The notes: a model not told the origin generated them from the sequence alone. DNA of 64,000 bases from Paenibacillus sp. JJ-223 (GCF_927798175.1 NZ_CAKMMP010000013.1:179646-243645); one strand, 5' to 3'; counted from the first letter of the stretch, positions 24,659-35,058 are shown. A program made the numbers and translations.

Positions 24659-27600
24659 TTGAACTCATTGAAGAAACCGATTACATTCGTGTTGGCGGCT
24701 TCATTGGCACTGTCTTCGGGACCGTGGATGCTGCCAGGCCAGGTTTATGCCGATGTGGACCGCATGCCCGCAATACTGCTGCAGGATGACTTTTCGGATG
24801 GGGATTATACCGTGTCGCCTGAGTGGATCGTGAGTTCAGGAAATTGGAGCATAGCTGCCGATCCGCTCGATGCTTCCAACAACACGCTCTATCAGAGCGA
24901 TACCGGGGAAGGCATCATTTCGACTGGTGATAGGATGTCCGACATGACCGTGACCACAAGTGTTTATACGGGGGCGGGGCAGGGATATCCAGGCATTTTG
25001 CCGCGTTTTCAGGACAAGAACCATTTTTATTATTTTCAAATGCAGGTGCCTGCCAACAAACTTGTGTTTTCCAAGCGGGTGAACGGTACGGATACCACGT
25101 TGAAAACGGCGGATTTCACTTTTGCCAAAAACACGTGGTACACGCTCAAGCTGGTGCTGTCGGGCACATCCATTCGTGCCTATATTACGGAAAACGGAGC
25201 CGATCGGCTCGTCTTTGATCTTGCGGACGATACATATGCCGCCGGTACGGTCGGCATTCGCAACAAGTGGCAGACGGTGCAGGTCGACGATGTTATCGTC
25301 GCCGAGCCGCCGCCCGCCAATGATATTGCGCTGACTGCCGCCGAGCAGACGGCCTCCTCGGTATCGCTGCAATGGACGGAAGCGGAACGAGCGACCGGCG
25401 GTTATCGCCTGTATCGTTCCACATTGCCGGACAGCGGTTATTCCTTTGTGGCAAGCACAATGTCTCCGGGTTATGTGGATGAGGGATTAAGTACGGATAC
25501 GAACTATTACTACAAAGTGGCTTACGAATATGGCGGCTTAACAGAATCGTTGTGGTCTTCGCCATTGGAGGTTCGGACGGCAGCCACGGCGCCGCAGGCA
25601 CCTGGCAACTTGACGGCGGTCGGGCTCGATGCCACCAGTGTAAAGCTGTCATGGTCTGCGGCAGACAAGGCGACCGGCTACCGTGTATCACGTGCTTTGC
25701 TTGGCAGCGAATCATACGAGCAGGTGGTTGAGGGGACTTCGCTCAGTTATACGGATCAAGGTCTGGAGCCTGGCAGCAGCTACAGCTATCGCGTCACCGC
25801 GTATAACGCAGCCGGGGAATCCGCGCCTGCAACAACGGAAGCGAGAACGTATGATATCAACTCCCCGACCGGTTTTGCCGTTTCGGATGTGACGGATACG
25901 TCGATTTCTCTTCGTTGGGACGTTCTACCCGGTTCGAACGTGACTTATACGGTGTCCAGAGCAACAAGTGCAGCCGGTACGTTCCAACAGGTGTATCGCG
26001 GTGGCGACACTGCGTTTACGGACAGTAAATTATCGATGGGGACCGGTTATTTTTACAACATTCAGGCGGAAGTTGACGGCGTTGTTTCCCCGGTTTCGAC
26101 GCCGCTTGGGGCCGCCACGATTCGCACGAGCTTTACGCCAGGCCAATTATGGCCGGACCTGGGCGGCAAGGCGATCGATGCCCATGGCGCCGGGTTCTTT
26201 TACGATGAGCAAACGGAGAAGTATTACTGGTACGGCGAATACCACACGGGAGGATGGCCGGCGACGGGAATTCGCGTATATTCGTCGACAGACTTGATGA
26301 ACTGGACGGATGAGGGAATGGCGCTCACGATGATCCGATCCATGGAGGACTTCGACAACGATCCGCTGATCTCGGAACTGTACGCGGGCCGTGAAGACAG
26401 GGTGGATATCTGGGCCGATATCCGCAGAGGCCGGATCATCGAGCGGCCAAAGGTCATTTACAACGACAAAACGAAAAAATACGTCATGTGGGCCCACATG
26501 GACGGAGACAAGGACCCTTACAACGACAACGCCAACTACGGCAAGGCGCAGGCTGGTTATGCCATCAGCGATTCGCCGACGGGTCCGTTCGTCTACCAGA
26601 AGAGTTACCGGATGGATCGCGCTCCCGAAGGGGAGAAGGACTACCAACCAGGCAATCCGGGCATGGCACGAGACATGAACTTGTTTAAGGACGACGACGG
26701 TACCGCATACCTGATTTACTCCAGCGAGGAAAATCTGACGTTGTATATTTCCAAATTGACGGATGACTACAGCGACGTCACGGGATGGCACAAGCAAGGG
26801 TTGACCGACGAGAAAGGCAATCCCGTGCGCGATTCTACCTATCAGGCTGAATACGGTGTAGACTACGTGCGCGTATTTCCTGGCGGACAGCGCGAAGCTC
26901 CGGCCATGTTCAAATATCAGGGCAAATATTATATGCTGACCTCCGGCGCAACCGGCTGGTCGCCGAACGAAAACAAGGTGACCGTAGCGGACAACATTTT
27001 CGGGCCGTGGTCTACGATGACGAATCCGTTCGTGCGCACGCTGCCTAGCGACCCTGATCCGGGCAAAGCGTTCGGCACGCAGTCCACGTCAGTGATTCCG
27101 GTGGATCCGGCCAAGGGCAAATTCATTTATGTGGGCGATACATGGAACGGCGGAAATTTCTCCAATGACGGGGCCAAATACGTATTCCTGCCGATCGAAT
27201 TCGGAATAGGTTCCGATATCTCGATCCGGTGGTATGACAGTTGGACGCCTGATTTGCTGAATTCGATGGGGAAGGTGGATATTACAGATCCGCTGCCGGA
27301 AGCAGTACCGCTCGGCAAGGTTCCCGCGTTGCCAACAACCGTTAATGTGCGCGACGGAGAAACCTTGGTGCCGACGCCAGCGGTCTGGACGGTGAACGAC
27401 CGTGTGATGACGGCCGAAGATTTTGCGAAGCCGGGTCCGCTCACGTTACAGGTGAGGACGCCGGAGTTCGGCAACAAAAAACAGGCGGTGCGCGTATACG
27501 TCGTCCCCGAGAATGCCCTTTATTTTGTCAATAGCGGGGGTTACGAGACAGCCGATTACAAATTGATGGGTGCTTATATGAAAGGAACGCTGGCCAACCC

Positions 27601-29881
27601 GGGAACGGCGGACCAGATGTATGCGCCGGGCGAGGGACGCGACTGGGGATATGTCAGCGCGGATGCGCTGCCTTCCGGTTCGAATGGTGGAGACATATTT
27701 TCGACCGTGCGTTATTTGAACGGCGGCAATGTGACCAATTCGCCCAAAGGCACGGATCTGACTTATCGCTTTGACGTACCGAACGGAACATACGATATCT
27801 ATGCCGGATTCAATGATCCATGGACGAACACGTCGCGCCGAGCCAATTTCTATATTAATGGAGAGAATACCGGTGCAGTCACGTATACGCCATCTAGCGT
27901 GAGGGCTCATCGAGGCATTGCCGTTTCGAACAACAAGCTGGAACTGACGGTACGCAATACGGCAGCGCAGGATCCGCTCATCAGTTGGATCGTCATCGCC
28001 AAACCGGACATGGCACCTTCCGTGGACGAAAGCGCCGGGTTGCGAGCCGAAGGGGTGACGGGAACAGACGTTACGCTCCACTGGGATGCCCGTCTTGGGG
28101 CTGCGGGTTACAGGCTTTATCGTTCCGAGCGTGAAGACGGGGAGTACAGCGTCGTTTATAACGGAAGTTTGCGGCAATATACGGATCGCGAACTGACGCC
28201 GGATACGCATTACTATTATAAAGTGGAAGCGCTCGATGCGGTGGGAGGATCACTGGGCGGTTTATCGACGGCCTGCGAAACGGAGACGGTGGAGCTCACT
28301 GCCGAGGAAGTCGCCGCTTCCATCACAGCACTGGAGCAGCCCGCCAAAGGCGCAATAACATTGAAGCTGCCGACCGTTCCGAAAGGGTTCAGGATTGCGA
28401 TCGCTTCGAGTTCGATGCCGGACGTTGTACGTGTCGATGGCAAGATCGTGCCGCCATCCGAGGAAGCTGCGGTCACGTTGGAATTGGAGATTACACGCAT
28501 CTCTGACGACAGCAAGGCATTGACGGTACCTCTTATCGTCAAAGTGCCTGCACAGGCTTCTTCATCCGGAGGTACGGGAAGCGACGGTTCAAGCGGCGGC
28601 ACAGGAGGAAGTGCGGGCGGCAGCTCTGGCGGAACTTCGGGTGGCACGGGAGGTCAAAACGGCAGCTCGAACACGTCAGGAGACCATTTGAAACCTCAAC
28701 CGCAAAAAGACAGGGCTCTTCTTGAAGTGAAGGCCGAGACCGGCAAGGATGGCGTCGCGCAAGCAGAGGTGAAAGAATCCGCAATGGAAGCGGCTTTTGC
28801 GGCAGTGCCTGCCGCAGCTTCGAACAGACCGCTGGTGGAGCTTCGCTTGAAAGCGAGTGCAGAGGCCGGTGCATATGAGCTCCGTCTGCCTGCCGCCTCG
28901 CTGGTGGATGACGGCAAGGCCCGCCGGATCTTGATCGTGACCGCTTTCGGGTCGCTGGAGCTTCCGACCGATTTGCGCAAAAACGTTGCTGCAGACAGCG
29001 ATATCGTAACGGTGCGATTAACGCAAACAACATTGGCGAAGCCGACTGCACGGCAGCTTGGCACACAACAGGGACTGCGACTGGATCTTGACGTGAATGG
29101 AGAAGTTTGGCCATCTACTAGTGTCTTGACGCTTCGAATGCCTTATGGGAAGCTGCAAGGCGCGCACCCTGACGCCATTGTTGCGTTCAAGATCGGGGCG
29201 GACGGAGTGGCAGCACCGCTGCCACAAAGCCGATATGACGAGCAGAGCGGCGAGGTTGTATTCACCACTTCATCAGGTACAGGAGAATATGCCGTAGCAC
29301 GGGTGGAGAGCACATTTGCCGACGTGGGAAGCGTTCCATGGGCCCGAACAGCGATCCATGCACTGGCTGCACGCGGAATCATCCATGCAGATGGAACTGA
29401 TGATGCAGGGCATCTGCAGCCGAAACAGGATATGACGCGTGGTCAATACGTGCAATGGCTGGTCGCGGCGCTAGGTTTGGATGCCCCAGCGGGCGACGAA
29501 TTCTCCGATGTGAAGGCAGACGCCCCGTATTACGAGGCGGTTGGAACTGCGCGTTCGCTCGGCATTGCCACCGGTACCGGCAACGGGCGTTTCTTGCCAG
29601 AGGCAGCCATTACCCGGCAGGAAATGATGACTCTGACGGTAAGAGCGCTTGAAACGGCTGGACTGCTTCAACCGGGTTCAGTAGAAACAGAGAACGTCCT
29701 GACACGTTTCCATGATGCGCATATGATCCGTCCTTATGCCGGGCAAAGTGTTGCAACGCTTGTGCAGCTTGGCGTCGTTGGTGGTTATAACGGCGAGGTC
29801 AAACCTTTGGCTGCAGCTACGCGTGCCGAGTCGGCGGTGTTACTGTATGCGATGATGAATGAGCTGGTATGGCCTAAGTAA
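24659..29881 (+). CDS. SLH-anchored multidomain glycoside hydrolase family 43 protein
   Basis: The 1,740-residue exported protein has a Sec signal (1-32, LKKPITFVLAASLALSSG) and a concanavalin-like domain (about 36-215). Three fibronectin type III repeats (219-487) precede a GH43 five-blade propeller (about 493-877) with the galactan-type motif DAHGAGF...YYWYGEY. A Big_4-like Ig module (882-947), a galactose-binding-like CBM (950-1113) and a fourth FN3 follow. A Gly/Ser linker (about 1300-1340), one unassigned domain and three SLH repeats (1549-1740) complete it. The SLH repeats attach it to secondary wall polymer, so it would cut plant or microbial galactan/arabinan at the surface; the substrate is inferred. 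AAAGGAG lies 10 nt before TTG 24659. Confidence 0.85.
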   Translation: MNSLKKPITFVLAASLALSSGPWMLPGQVYADVDRMPAILLQDDFSDGDYTVSPEWIVSSGNWSIAADPLDASNNTLYQSDTGEGIISTGDRMSDMTVTTSVYTGAGQGYPGILPRFQDKNHFYYFQMQVPANKLVFSKRVNGTDTTLKTADFTFAKNTWYTLKLVLSGTSIRAYITENGADRLVFDLADDTYAAGTVGIRNKWQTVQVDDVIVAEPPPANDIALTAAEQTASSVSLQWTEAERATGGYRLYRSTLPDSGYSFVASTMSPGYVDEGLSTDTNYYYKVAYEYGGLTESLWSSPLEVRTAATAPQAPGNLTAVGLDATSVKLSWSAADKATGYRVSRALLGSESYEQVVEGTSLSYTDQGLEPGSSYSYRVTAYNAAGESAPATTEARTYDINSPTGFAVSDVTDTSISLRWDVLPGSNVTYTVSRATSAAGTFQQVYRGGDTAFTDSKLSMGTGYFYNIQAEVDGVVSPVSTPLGAATIRTSFTPGQLWPDLGGKAIDAHGAGFFYDEQTEKYYWYGEYHTGGWPATGIRVYSSTDLMNWTDEGMALTMIRSMEDFDNDPLISELYAGREDRVDIWADIRRGRIIERPKVIYNDKTKKYVMWAHMDGDKDPYNDNANYGKAQAGYAISDSPTGPFVYQKSYRMDRAPEGEKDYQPGNPGMARDMNLFKDDDGTAYLIYSSEENLTLYISKLTDDYSDVTGWHKQGLTDEKGNPVRDSTYQAEYGVDYVRVFPGGQREAPAMFKYQGKYYMLTSGATGWSPNENKVTVADNIFGPWSTMTNPFVRTLPSDPDPGKAFGTQSTSVIPVDPAKGKFIYVGDTWNGGNFSNDGAKYVFLPIEFGIGSDISIRWYDSWTPDLLNSMGKVDITDPLPEAVPLGKVPALPTTVNVRDGETLVPTPAVWTVNDRVMTAEDFAKPGPLTLQVRTPEFGNKKQAVRVYVVPENALYFVNSGGYETADYKLMGAYMKGTLANPGTADQMYAPGEGRDWGYVSADALPSGSNGGDIFSTVRYLNGGNVTNSPKGTDLTYRFDVPNGTYDIYAGFNDPWTNTSRRANFYINGENTGAVTYTPSSVRAHRGIAVSNNKLELTVRNTAAQDPLISWIVIAKPDMAPSVDESAGLRAEGVTGTDVTLHWDARLGAAGYRLYRSEREDGEYSVVYNGSLRQYTDRELTPDTHYYYKVEALDAVGGSLGGLSTACETETVELTAEEVAASITALEQPAKGAITLKLPTVPKGFRIAIASSSMPDVVRVDGKIVPPSEEAAVTLELEITRISDDSKALTVPLIVKVPAQASSSGGTGSDGSSGGTGGSAGGSSGGTSGGTGGQNGSSNTSGDHLKPQPQKDRALLEVKAETGKDGVAQAEVKESAMEAAFAAVPAAASNRPLVELRLKASAEAGAYELRLPAASLVDDGKARRILIVTAFGSLELPTDLRKNVAADSDIVTVRLTQTTLAKPTARQLGTQQGLRLDLDVNGEVWPSTSVLTLRMPYGKLQGAHPDAIVAFKIGADGVAAPLPQSRYDEQSGEVVFTTSSGTGEYAVARVESTFADVGSVPWARTAIHALAARGIIHADGTDDAGHLQPKQDMTRGQYVQWLVAALGLDAPAGDEFSDVKADAPYYEAVGTARSLGIATGTGNGRFLPEAAITRQEMMTLTVRALETAGLLQPGSVETENVLTRFHDAHMIRPYAGQSVATLVQLGVVGGYNGEVKPLAAATRAESAVLLYAMMNELVWPK

Positions 29882-29901
29882 CGCGGCAAACGGAATGCCT
29901 A

Positions 29902-29939
29902 AGGCTTATTTCAACCTGACTGCAGGCTGGAATAAGCCT
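29902..29939 (+). terminator. Possible terminator after the GH43 gene
   Basis: AGGCTTATT pairs with AATAAGCCT, but only a weak CTTGGCGTT follows. The rest of the gap to 30123 holds no gene; no riboswitch was recognised before cysJ. Confidence 0.4.
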
Positions 29940-30123
29940 CTTGGCGTTGTAAAAATCATCAAGCATGAATTTGCGGTTTTTTGTCGTTTATCAGCGAAAC
30001 TGATAAATGGTATAAAAGGTTTGAAATTGACCGCCAACAGCGGGTGTGTTAGGTTCTTAATATCAGAAATAAATGTGATCTTTTTAGTAGGAATTAAAAT
30101 TGAAGCAATGCGCGAGGTGGCAA

Positions 30124-31968
30124 ATGGTGGAACTTCAAGTGACAAACAGCCCTTTTACTCAGGAACAGGTTGAGCTGCTCAACCGCCTGCTTCCTACCTT
30201 AAACGAAGGACAACGGATCTGGCTGAGCGGATATCTTACGGCATCGTTCGGCAGTGCAGCAGCATCGGTTCCGGCGGCACCGCAGCAGTTGGCAGCGTCG
30301 GGATCGGCGGCCGCAGCGCCTGAAAGCGTACCTGCAGTACCGAAGGAAGTAACGGTTCTTTACGGTTCGCAAACGGGGAATTCAAGCAGCCTGGCGAAAA
30401 AGCTCGCCAAAAGGCTCGAAGGGCAGAACCTTCAGGTAACCTTGTCCTCCATGGGGGATTTCAAACCGAACGGACTCAAAAAAATCAATAATCTCCTCAT
30501 CGTGGTCAGCACGCATGGCGAAGGCGAGCCGCCGGACAATGCCATTGCGTTCCATGAATTCCTGTTCAGCAAACGGGCTCCCAAGCTCGACGGATTGCAA
30601 TATTCCGTATTGGCGCTTGGAGATACTTCATACGAATTTTTCTGCCAGACCGGCAAAGACTTCGACCAGCGTCTTCAGGAACTGGGAGGGACGGTGCTTG
30701 TGCCGCGCGTGGACTGCGACGTCGATTTCGATGAACCTGCTGCAGCGTGGATCGAGGAAGTGGCTGCATCGCTCGGAAATGCTTCGGCCGGGGCGGTTAG
30801 CAGCGCCAATGCAGCTGCGAATCCGATTGCAAGCAACGTGGAGTCGGAGTACAGCCGCACGAACCCTTTCAAGGCAGAAGTGCTTGAGAACCTCAACCTG
30901 AACGGCAGAGGATCCGATCGGGAGACCCGCCATATCGAGTTATCGCTTGAAGGGTCCAACCTGCAGTATGAGCCTGGCGACAGCCTCGGCGTATTTCCGG
31001 AAAATCACCCGCGTCTCGTGGATGAGCTGATCGCAGCGATGGATTGGAATGAGGACGAGCTTGTACAGGTGAACAAAAATGGAGATCAGGCTTCCGTCCG
31101 CGAAGCATTGCTGCGAGTTTTTGAAATAACGGCCGTTACCAAGCCGGTTGTAGAGCAGCTGGCGAAGCTGAAACCCGAGAGCGGCCTGTCCGGGCTGCTG
31201 GCGGATGAATCGGAGTTCCGCAAGGTCATGCATAGCTGCGACCTGCTTGATCTCGTGCAGGATTATCAACTTGCCGGCATCCCGGCAGCTTCATTCTTGG
31301 CCGTGCTGCGGAAAATTCCGGCCCGCTTGTACTCGATTGCCAGCAGCCTGAAATCATCTCCGGACGAAGTGCATCTGACCGTGCGAACCGTACGTTATGA
31401 GTCGCGCGGCCGTGAGCGTTATGGCGTATGTTCCGTACACTTGGCCGAACGGATTGAAGCCGGAGACAGCTTGCCCATCTTCGTTCAGCATAATCCGAAC
31501 TTCAAACTTCCCGCCAACCCCGATGCGCCTGTGATCATGATCGGACCGGGCACGGGCGTGGCGCCATTCCGGGCATTCCTCGGAGAACGCGAGGAAACGG
31601 GCGCCGAGGGCAAAACATGGCTGTTCTACGGCGACCAGCATTTTGCAACGGACTTCCTGTACCAGACGGAATGGCAGCGCTGGTTGAAGGATGGCGTGCT
31701 GTCACGCATGGACGTAGCCTTCTCGCGCGATACCGAGCAGAAGGTATACGTGCAGCACCGGATGTTGGAACACAGCAAGGAATTGTATCAATGGCTGTTG
31801 GAAGGCGCTCATGTGTACGTGTGCGGCGACGAGAAAAGAATGGCCCATGACGTCCATCATGCCCTGGCGACCATCATTCAGCAGGAGGGCGGTTTGACGG
31901 AAGAAGAGGCTTCGGAGTACCTGACACGTTTGCAGCAAGAAAAACGTTATCAGCGGGACGTGTATTAA
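30124..31968 (+). CDS. cysJ: Assimilatory sulfite reductase (NADPH) flavoprotein subunit
   Basis: The 614-residue cytoplasmic flavoprotein passes electrons from NADPH through FAD and FMN to CysI. The domains are a flavodoxin-like FMN domain (about 75-215; YGSQTGNSSSLAKKLAKRL, STHGEGEPPDNA, ALGDTSYEFFCQTGKDFD), an FAD domain (RLYSIASS), and an NADPH domain (GPGTGVAPFRAFL, YVCGDEKRMAHDVH). The start ATG 30124 gives MVELQVTNSPF, which lines up with Bacillus CysJ; GAGG is 6 nt upstream. TTG 30100 is a possible longer start. cysI follows 55 nt downstream. Confidence 0.93.
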   Translation: MVELQVTNSPFTQEQVELLNRLLPTLNEGQRIWLSGYLTASFGSAAASVPAAPQQLAASGSAAAAPESVPAVPKEVTVLYGSQTGNSSSLAKKLAKRLEGQNLQVTLSSMGDFKPNGLKKINNLLIVVSTHGEGEPPDNAIAFHEFLFSKRAPKLDGLQYSVLALGDTSYEFFCQTGKDFDQRLQELGGTVLVPRVDCDVDFDEPAAAWIEEVAASLGNASAGAVSSANAAANPIASNVESEYSRTNPFKAEVLENLNLNGRGSDRETRHIELSLEGSNLQYEPGDSLGVFPENHPRLVDELIAAMDWNEDELVQVNKNGDQASVREALLRVFEITAVTKPVVEQLAKLKPESGLSGLLADESEFRKVMHSCDLLDLVQDYQLAGIPAASFLAVLRKIPARLYSIASSLKSSPDEVHLTVRTVRYESRGRERYGVCSVHLAERIEAGDSLPIFVQHNPNFKLPANPDAPVIMIGPGTGVAPFRAFLGEREETGAEGKTWLFYGDQHFATDFLYQTEWQRWLKDGVLSRMDVAFSRDTEQKVYVQHRMLEHSKELYQWLLEGAHVYVCGDEKRMAHDVHHALATIIQQEGGLTEEEASEYLTRLQQEKRYQRDVY

Positions 31969-32023
31969 TCCGCAGTGTAGTTTGACGGAAACGGATCCCG
32001 AAGTAGCGAGAGGAGAAAGCGGT

Positions 32024-33745
32024 ATGGCTTATAACAATTTACTCAACCCGCAGCGCCAAAACAGCGATGTGGAAGACATAAAGATCAAGAGCAACTATTT
32101 GCGCGGAAGTTTGACCGAAACGCTGGCAGACCGGATCACCGGTTCCATTCCCGAAGACGACAACCGTTTGATGAAACACCACGGCAGCTACATGCAGGAC
32201 GATCGCGATCTGCGCAACGAACGAAACAAATCCAAACTGGAGCCTGCGTACCAGTTCATGCTGCGCGTGCGAGCGTCGGGCGGTATCGTAACGCCTGAGC
32301 AATGGCTTATGATGGACCGGGTTTCCCAAAAGTACGGGAACGGCACGATTCGGTTGACGACGCGTCAATCCTTTCAGCTTCACGGCGTGCTGAAATGGAA
32401 TTTGAAGCCCACGATTCGTGAAGTGAACGACGCCCTGCTCAGCACGTTGGCTGCATGCGGCGACGTCAACCGCAACGTTATGTGCAATCCGAATCCAAAC
32501 CAATCCGACGTTCATGCCGAAGTGTATGAATGGGCTTGCCAGGTGAGCAACCATCTCGATCCGCGTACGCGGGCTTACCACGAGCTCTGGCTGGACGGCG
32601 AGAAAATCATCGATTCGCGCGACAATGACGAGGAGGTTGAACCGATCTACGGCAAAGTTTACCTGCCGCGCAAATTCAAGATCGGCATTGCCGTGCCGCC
32701 GTCCAATGACGTGGACGTTTTTTCCCAGGATTTAGGATTTATCGCCATCGTGGAGAACGGCAAACTGCAGGGCTTCAATGTCGCAGTCGGAGGCGGCATG
32801 GGCATGACCCACGGCGATTCCAAAACGTATCCGCAAGTGTCGAAGGTGATCGGCTTCATCACGCCGGAGAAAATGATCGACGTGGCGGAGAAAACAGTCA
32901 CGATCCAGCGGGATTACGGCGACCGTGCGGTGCGCAAGCATGCACGCTTCAAATATACGATCGACGATCGCGGCCTCGCTTGGTTCGTGGAGGAATTGCA
33001 TAACCGTCTTGGCTGGGAACTGGAGCCTGCGCGCGAATTCCATTTCGAGCATAACGGTGACCGTTACGGCTGGGTCAAAGGAAGCAATGGCCGCTGGCAT
33101 TACACCTTGTTCATTCAAAACGGCCGCGTAAAAGATTTTGAAGGTTACCCGCTGATGACGGGATTGCGGGAAATTGCCAAAGTCCATACCGGCGATTTCC
33201 GTCTGACCGCGAATCAGAACTTGATCATTGGAAATATCTCGAGCCAAAAGAAAAAAAAGATCGAAGCGTTGATGGAGCAGTACAACTTGACGGATGGAGC
33301 GCATTACTCCGCTTTGCGCCGCAGCTCGATGGCTTGCGTGGCCCTTCCGACATGCGGTCTGGCTATGGCGGAGTCCGAGCGCTACTTGCCATCCCTGATC
33401 GACAAGCTGGAGCCTGTGCTGGACGAAGCAGGCCTCAGAGACGAAGAGATCGTCATTCGCATGACGGGCTGCCCGAACGGCTGTGCACGCCCGATGTTGG
33501 CCGAGATTGCCTTTATCGGGAAAGCTCCGGGCAAATACAATCTGTATCTGGGCGGCAGTTTTACCGGACATCGACTCAATAAGCTTTATAAAGAAAACAT
33601 CGGCGAAAAAGAGATTCTGGATACGTTGACGCCGATCATCCATCGATATGCGAAGGAACGCAGCGAAGGCGAGCATTTCGGCGACTTTGTCATCCGTTCC
33701 GGCTATGTGCCTGAGGTATTGGACGGACAGCAGTTCCATGCCTGA
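32024..33745 (+). CDS. cysI: Assimilatory sulfite reductase hemoprotein subunit
   Basis: The 573-residue siroheme/4Fe-4S enzyme reduces sulfite to sulfide with six electrons from CysJ. It has the duplicated ferredoxin-nitrite/sulfite reductase halves. The cluster-binding cysteines are seen in ACVALPTCGLAMAE and TGCPNGCARP, and siroheme-contacting basic residues in GTIRLTTRQSFQLHG and FRLTANQNLIIG. AGGAG lies 8 nt before ATG 32024. It is co-transcribed with cysJ and closed by a strong terminator. Confidence 0.93.
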   Translation: MAYNNLLNPQRQNSDVEDIKIKSNYLRGSLTETLADRITGSIPEDDNRLMKHHGSYMQDDRDLRNERNKSKLEPAYQFMLRVRASGGIVTPEQWLMMDRVSQKYGNGTIRLTTRQSFQLHGVLKWNLKPTIREVNDALLSTLAACGDVNRNVMCNPNPNQSDVHAEVYEWACQVSNHLDPRTRAYHELWLDGEKIIDSRDNDEEVEPIYGKVYLPRKFKIGIAVPPSNDVDVFSQDLGFIAIVENGKLQGFNVAVGGGMGMTHGDSKTYPQVSKVIGFITPEKMIDVAEKTVTIQRDYGDRAVRKHARFKYTIDDRGLAWFVEELHNRLGWELEPAREFHFEHNGDRYGWVKGSNGRWHYTLFIQNGRVKDFEGYPLMTGLREIAKVHTGDFRLTANQNLIIGNISSQKKKKIEALMEQYNLTDGAHYSALRRSSMACVALPTCGLAMAESERYLPSLIDKLEPVLDEAGLRDEEIVIRMTGCPNGCARPMLAEIAFIGKAPGKYNLYLGGSFTGHRLNKLYKENIGEKEILDTLTPIIHRYAKERSEGEHFGDFVIRSGYVPEVLDGQQFHA

Positions 33746-33776
33746 TAAAACGTGAATTATTAGCCAAGAGAGAATG

Positions 33777-33802
33777 AGCACTTCCCGAGGGGAGTGCTTT
33801 TT
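33777..33802 (+). terminator. Terminator of the cysJI operon
   Basis: AGCACTTCCC gag GGGAGTGCT followed by TTTT. Confidence 0.85.
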
Positions 33803-33865
33803 GGTGTGTATGTTTTCGTTTCATTCGACCTGAACGGGGTAAGAAGAAAGGAGCAGCTATTATAG

Positions 33866-34069
33866 ACCGCAAAAACGTAGGCGCGTAAACGGAGAGGCAG
33901 AACCAACTCCGAAGAAGCAAAACGTTCGCTTAAAAGCTTTCAAAGAGAAAGCTGTATCGGAGGCATAGGCGTTATCCCCGGATTTTCCCACTGAAAAGGG
34001 GTTCGAAAACATCCGGGGATACAGTAGTGCTGGAAGATGGTGCTGCACTTGCAGTGGCCTATTGTGATT
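33866..34069 (+). repeat. Dispersed structured intergenic repeat, full copy upstream of an SDR gene
   Basis: About 204 nt matching the copy at 10186-10390 along its length. The long stem is better paired here (TATCCCCGGAT with ATCCGGGGATA), and the AGCTTTC...GAAAGCT hairpin is kept with a different loop. It ends 48 nt before the SDR start. Confidence 0.8.
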
Positions 34070-34116
34070 GATTCGTGCGGCTTCAATAATTTATTCCGGG
34101 ACAGGAGATGGTGAAC

Positions 34117-34905
34117 ATGAAAATCATGCAGGACAAAATCGCGGTAATTACGGGAGCAGCATCCGGAATCGGCAAGGCCGGTGCCATCCGTCTGGCCCGG
34201 GAAGGGGCGAAGGTCAGCCTGATCGACCGAAATGCCGAGCGGCTCGAGGAAACGGTGTCCGAACTGAACGAAATGGGGGCCGAGGTGCTCCATTACGCGA
34301 TAGACATTCGTGATGAGGATAAGATAAAGGAAGCCATTCGGCATACAGCCAATCGTTGGGGAGGACGGATCGACACGGTGTTTGCCAATGCGGGCATTCT
34401 TGGAACCGTTTCGCCGATCGAGCATTTTCCGCCCGGCGAGTTCGAGCGCACGCTGAAAAACAATTTGCTCGGCACAGTGGAGACGGTCAAACATGCCATC
34501 CCATATATGAAAGAACACGGAGGAACGATTACCGTCACCAGTTCCGTCAGCGGCAACCGCCAATTTGCCCAAGCCGGGTTCTCGGCTTACAGCACGTCCA
34601 AGGCAGCCATCTCGGCGTTTGCCAAAATGGCCGCGCTCGAGCTTTCCCAATACGGCATTCGCGTCAACGCAATCTGCCCCGGCATGATCGACACGAACAT
34701 TTTCGAGTCGCAGGAGCAGGAGGAGCATACGTCTGAGATTCGCTTTCCGTTCAACATTCCCGATTACGGCATTCCGCTGACGCGCAAACCCGGCAAACCG
34801 GAGGACGTGGCCGGATTGCTGCTGTATCTTGCCTCAGACGAAGCGAGGCACATTACCGGGACCGAGGTATATATCGACGGAGCGGAGGCGCTTATTAAAG
34901 GATAG
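34117..34905 (+). CDS. Short-chain dehydrogenase/reductase
   Basis: The 262-residue NAD(P)-dependent oxidoreductase has TGAASGIGKAG (cofactor glycines), NAG in FANAGILG, the catalytic Ser in TSSVSGN, and Tyr-x3-Lys in SAYSTSKAAIS. The classical ending GTEVYIDGAEALI is present. The basic residue after the first strand is not clear enough to call NADP over NAD. AGGAG lies 9 nt before ATG 34117. The substrate is unknown. The structured repeat lies in its presumed leader. Confidence 0.87.
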   Translation: MKIMQDKIAVITGAASGIGKAGAIRLAREGAKVSLIDRNAERLEETVSELNEMGAEVLHYAIDIRDEDKIKEAIRHTANRWGGRIDTVFANAGILGTVSPIEHFPPGEFERTLKNNLLGTVETVKHAIPYMKEHGGTITVTSSVSGNRQFAQAGFSAYSTSKAAISAFAKMAALELSQYGIRVNAICPGMIDTNIFESQEQEEHTSEIRFPFNIPDYGIPLTRKPGKPEDVAGLLLYLASDEARHITGTEVYIDGAEALIKG

Positions 34906-34983
34906 CGGAGAATGTTACCGTTCACGGGTCCGCACAGTCCGCACAGAGGACGGTTTACTGGTCAATCTTTTCCCCTCAGAAAC

Positions 34984-35012
34984 TTGTTGAAGCCCTCTTA
35001 ACAAGATATAAT
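34984..35012 (+). promoter_or_regulatory. Promoter of the YebC-family gene
   Basis: TTGTTG, 17-nt spacer, TATAAT, 47 nt before the start codon at 35059. Confidence 0.5.
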
Positions 35013-35058
35013 GACAGAGTAGAATGCAGATTACATGTTGAAAGTGAGCGGAAAAGAT

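Noticed and set aside
29945..30123. T-box or SAM riboswitch before cysJI
   Set aside because: No matching stems, no T-box sequence and no terminator were found.
32732..33781. Long minus-strand frame opposite cysI
   Set aside because: Shadow of cysI; no motifs.
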